This document shows positions 62,510-64,000 of a DNA stretch of 64,000 bases, piece by piece. Below the pieces are notes generated by a model that was given only the letters and a program-made list of their open reading frames with translations, ran no database searches and was not told the origin of the DNA. The translations under genes were made by a program, and so were the position numbers. This DNA comes from CALNYZ01 sp942490945 (lineage in GTDB: Bacteria; Pseudomonadota; Gammaproteobacteria; UBA6429; Thiohalophilaceae): the NCBI GenBank assembly GCA_942490945.1, contig CALNYZ010000018.1, forward strand, positions 1,488,001-1,552,000, written 5' to 3'. Numbering within the stretch: the stretch's first letter is position 1; each line of letters opens with the position of its first letter.

Positions 62510-62797
62510 ATGGTAATCGGCGCAATCGTAGTATCAATAATAACTGTGGCTAGCGTCGTACTTACTTTAAAAATAAAAAGCATTATTGCCCGGCTTATTA
62601 TTTCAGTGGCAGTAGCATATCTATCGGCATATTTATTGTATTGGGGTATTGCGATGGTAAATTCAAATAACAGTGAATATTCGTCATGGTCAGGGCTCAT
62701 AGTTAATCTATGGTTTCAAATAGGTGCTGTTGTAGGCTTGTTCGCAATTGGTATCTCAGCTTTAATTAAATGGGCTGGTAATAAAAGTGCCAGCTAA
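62510..62797 (+). CDS. Small membrane protein, integron cassette 6
   Basis: 95 aa with three hydrophobic segments (VIGAIVVSIITVASVVLTL, IARLIISVAVAYLSAYLLYW, LWFQIGAVVGLFAIGISALI). Unknown function; membrane cassette proteins are common in integrons. Confidence 0.62.
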   Translation: MVIGAIVVSIITVASVVLTLKIKSIIARLIISVAVAYLSAYLLYWGIAMVNSNNSEYSSWSGLIVNLWFQIGAVVGLFAIGISALIKWAGNKSAS

Positions 62798-62869
62798 CAA
62801 GTCGTGCAATTTGAACCATAAAGCGTTGCTTCGCACCGCTTTATGGCCAAATTCACTCAGTCGTTAGGC
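62792..62869 (+). other. attC: attC site 6
   Basis: 78 bp. AGCTAAC (62792-62798) and GTTAGGC (62863-62869) enclose a long palindrome, AATTTG.ACCATAAAGCG with CGCTTTATGG.CAAATT. Confidence 0.92.
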
Positions 62870-62885
62870 CATGTAAGGAAACACA

Positions 62886-63470
62886 ATGGATTGGATGACA
62901 TTTATAACAAAAATAATAGATGCAGTAGCATGGCCAGCTGCTATTGTTCTCGTTATATGGTGGCTTAAAAGTCACATAGGCCAGCTCATACCATTTACAA
63001 AAAAATTCAAATATGGCGAGCTTGAAATAGAATTTGAACAACAATTAAAAGAATTAAAGAAAGAAGCTGAAGCATCAAAGCTTGAGCACGCCACGCCTGA
63101 ACGAGACAGCACTGAAATGCTTCAGTATCTTAGTGAAACAGCTGAGGTATCACCAAGAGCAGCAATCGTAGATGCATGGGTTGGGTTGGAGTTAACTGCT
63201 TTAAGTTCTGCTGGGTTACTAGGCATCGGAAATGATAAAAGGCCTATGCCATTTAGTCGTTTAATACAAGCGTTGGAGTCTGAAGGCATAATCAAGTCAA
63301 ATGACGCATTAATTCTCAAAAAATTACAACGCCTTAGAAATGAGGCATTACATTCTCCAGAGTTCAAAATAACAAAGAAGGAAGCACAAGAATTTGCTGA
63401 GCTAGCAAGGGATATGGCAGATTTAATTGCCGGTGAATGTTTCCAAAAATCTGGCGGCTGTGGTCATTGA
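62886..63470 (+). CDS. Membrane-anchored protein with HEPN/DUF4145-like domain, integron cassette 7
   Basis: 194 aa. One N-terminal helix (WMTFITKIIDAVAWPAAIVL), a charged coiled-coil-like linker (~50-75), then a helical domain. It contains IVDAWVGLELTALSSAGLLG and the R(N)x3-4H-type motif LQRLRNEALHSPEF, as in HEPN RNases and DUF4145. HEPN proteins are frequent effectors in toxin and phage-defence systems. The motif is short, so the assignment is tentative. Confidence 0.6.
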   Translation: MDWMTFITKIIDAVAWPAAIVLVIWWLKSHIGQLIPFTKKFKYGELEIEFEQQLKELKKEAEASKLEHATPERDSTEMLQYLSETAEVSPRAAIVDAWVGLELTALSSAGLLGIGNDKRPMPFSRLIQALESEGIIKSNDALILKKLQRLRNEALHSPEFKITKKEAQEFAELARDMADLIAGECFQKSGGCGH

Positions 63471-63479
63471 GTAGCAATG

Positions 63480-63549
63480 GCCTAACAATGCGCTCGTGTG
63501 GGACGCTGCGCCGCGATGCGGCTTGCGCCCCACAGCTTAAGCGTTATGT
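63480..63549 (+). other. attC: attC site 7
   Basis: 70 bp. GCCTAAC (63480-63486) and GTTATGT (63543-63549) enclose CAATGCGCT and GTGTGGG / CCCCACA arms. Confidence 0.9.
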
Positions 63550-63568
63550 GAATAAATAAATCGCAGAA

Positions 63569-63796
63569 ATGGATAAAATCTATATCTACCTATTCAACGA
63601 AGGTACTGATTGTTGGCGGCCAGTTGATGCTAAACGATTAGATAATAATTGCTTTGAAATAATGACAGTTAATCCTGATCCTGAAGATGAAAATTGGCAA
63701 TTTGACACTGGAGCAATTGTTCGCTGTGAAGAAAGAGAGTTGTCAGGTGGTAAAGTACTTGTCGCTGTTGAGCAGATTAATGAAAATCCATCATGA
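63569..63796 (+). CDS. Hypothetical protein, integron cassette 8
   Basis: 75 aa, acidic, beta-rich (KIYIYLFNEGTDCWRPVDAK, IMTVNPDPEDENWQFDTGAI). The pattern is familiar from short proteins in integron and genomic-island cassettes, without known function. Confidence 0.62.
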   Translation: MDKIYIYLFNEGTDCWRPVDAKRLDNNCFEIMTVNPDPEDENWQFDTGAIVRCEERELSGGKVLVAVEQINENPS

Positions 63797-63809
63797 ATAA
63801 ATATCATTC

Positions 63810-63885
63810 ACATAACAAGCGGGTCAAAAACGCTCCCTTTGGTCGCTCGGACGCGCGAAAAACGCGCGCCGTTTACCCTAATCGT
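63810..63885 (+). other. attC: attC site 8, right core interrupted
   Basis: Begins ACATAAC (63810-63816) and continues with CGGGTCAAAAACG and paired CGCGCG arms, but where the GTTRRRY core is expected the sequence changes after TAATCGT into the group II intron-like sequence. Confidence 0.65.
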
Positions 63886-64000
63886 GTGTGCCAGGCATGG
63901 TACTTAACTCGTCAGGTGCAAGTCCTGATACCAGGTATTCGCAGAGCCGAAGGTTAGCTAAAGGACAAGGGCGTTATCGTGAGGTAGGGTCTGAAGGAAG
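63886..64000 (+). mobile_element. Group II intron 5' end (truncated by window)
   Basis: Starts GTGTGCCAGGC, fitting the group II consensus GUGYG. Domain I features follow: AGGTGCAAGTCC and the conserved stretch GCTAAAGGACAAGGGCGTTA, then GTGAGGTAGGGTCTGAAGG. The rest, including any reverse transcriptase, lies beyond the right edge. The start at 63886 could be 63884. Inserted in the last visible attC, same orientation as the cassettes. Confidence 0.7.

Overview
The window comes from a chemotrophic or phototrophic sulfur-oxidising gammaproteobacterium of moderate-to-low GC. The key evidence is a complete reverse-type dissimilatory sulfite reductase (dsr) operon in the purple-sulfur-bacterial order dsrABEFHCMKLJOPNR. 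It includes dsrEFH, dsrL and a two-cysteine DsrC, which mark the oxidative rather than the sulfate-reducing version. No rRNA or tRNA gene was recognised.

Region 1 (1-20033) is a surface-polysaccharide locus with mixed gene orientation. It holds a nucleotide-sugar dehydrogenase (cut by the left edge), a polyprenyl-phosphate sugar transferase, an amine-oxidase-like FAD enzyme, two GT2 and two GT4 glycosyltransferases, two polysaccharide deacetylases (one fused to a low-molecular-weight tyrosine phosphatase), an ATP-grasp ligase, an O-antigen ligase/polymerase, a DegT-type PLP enzyme, galE, APS kinase, and a carbamoyltransferase-SxtJ-DUF5989 trio. Two small membrane proteins share a repeated LPGYSV/GSIIG module.

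Region 2 (20157-28915) has siroheme synthase cysG (siroheme is the DsrAB cofactor precursor), an RND efflux pump with its lipoprotein adaptor, an Atm1-type ABC exporter, an HTH-less S24-like protein behind a palindromic operator, and a SCO copper protein.

Region 3 (28926-35319) couples a HisKA_2 histidine kinase and an ANTAR (RNA-binding antiterminator) response regulator to a hairpin-rich leader and two multicopper-oxidase-like exported proteins. Their copper-ligand motifs are complementary: each one lacks what the other has.

Region 4 (35401-51082) is the dsr operon followed by a NarX/NarL-like two-component pair and a rhodanese, all on the minus strand. DsrAB, DsrC, DsrEFH, the DsrMKJOP membrane complex and DsrL form the sulfur-oxidation machinery. 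DsrN amidates the siroheme that CysG makes.

Region 5 (51586-57808) diverges from dsrA. It holds a TauD-like oxygenase, a 63-aa protein, an orphan Cas6/Cmx6-like RAMP protein with no CRISPR array in sight, a DsrC paralogue lacking both redox cysteines, a highly structured intergenic RNA candidate, a 69-aa protein and a terminator. Two further Fe(II)/2OG oxygenases, a GNAT acetyltransferase and conserved hypotheticals follow.

Region 6 (59037-64000) is a cluster of integron gene cassettes, all reading rightward, each followed by an attC site. No integrase gene is in the window. Cassettes encode a caspase-like protein, a TIR-like (PF10137-type) protein, a membrane-anchored HEPN-like protein and several small unknowns. 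The last attC runs into what looks like the 5' end of a group II intron, cut by the right edge.
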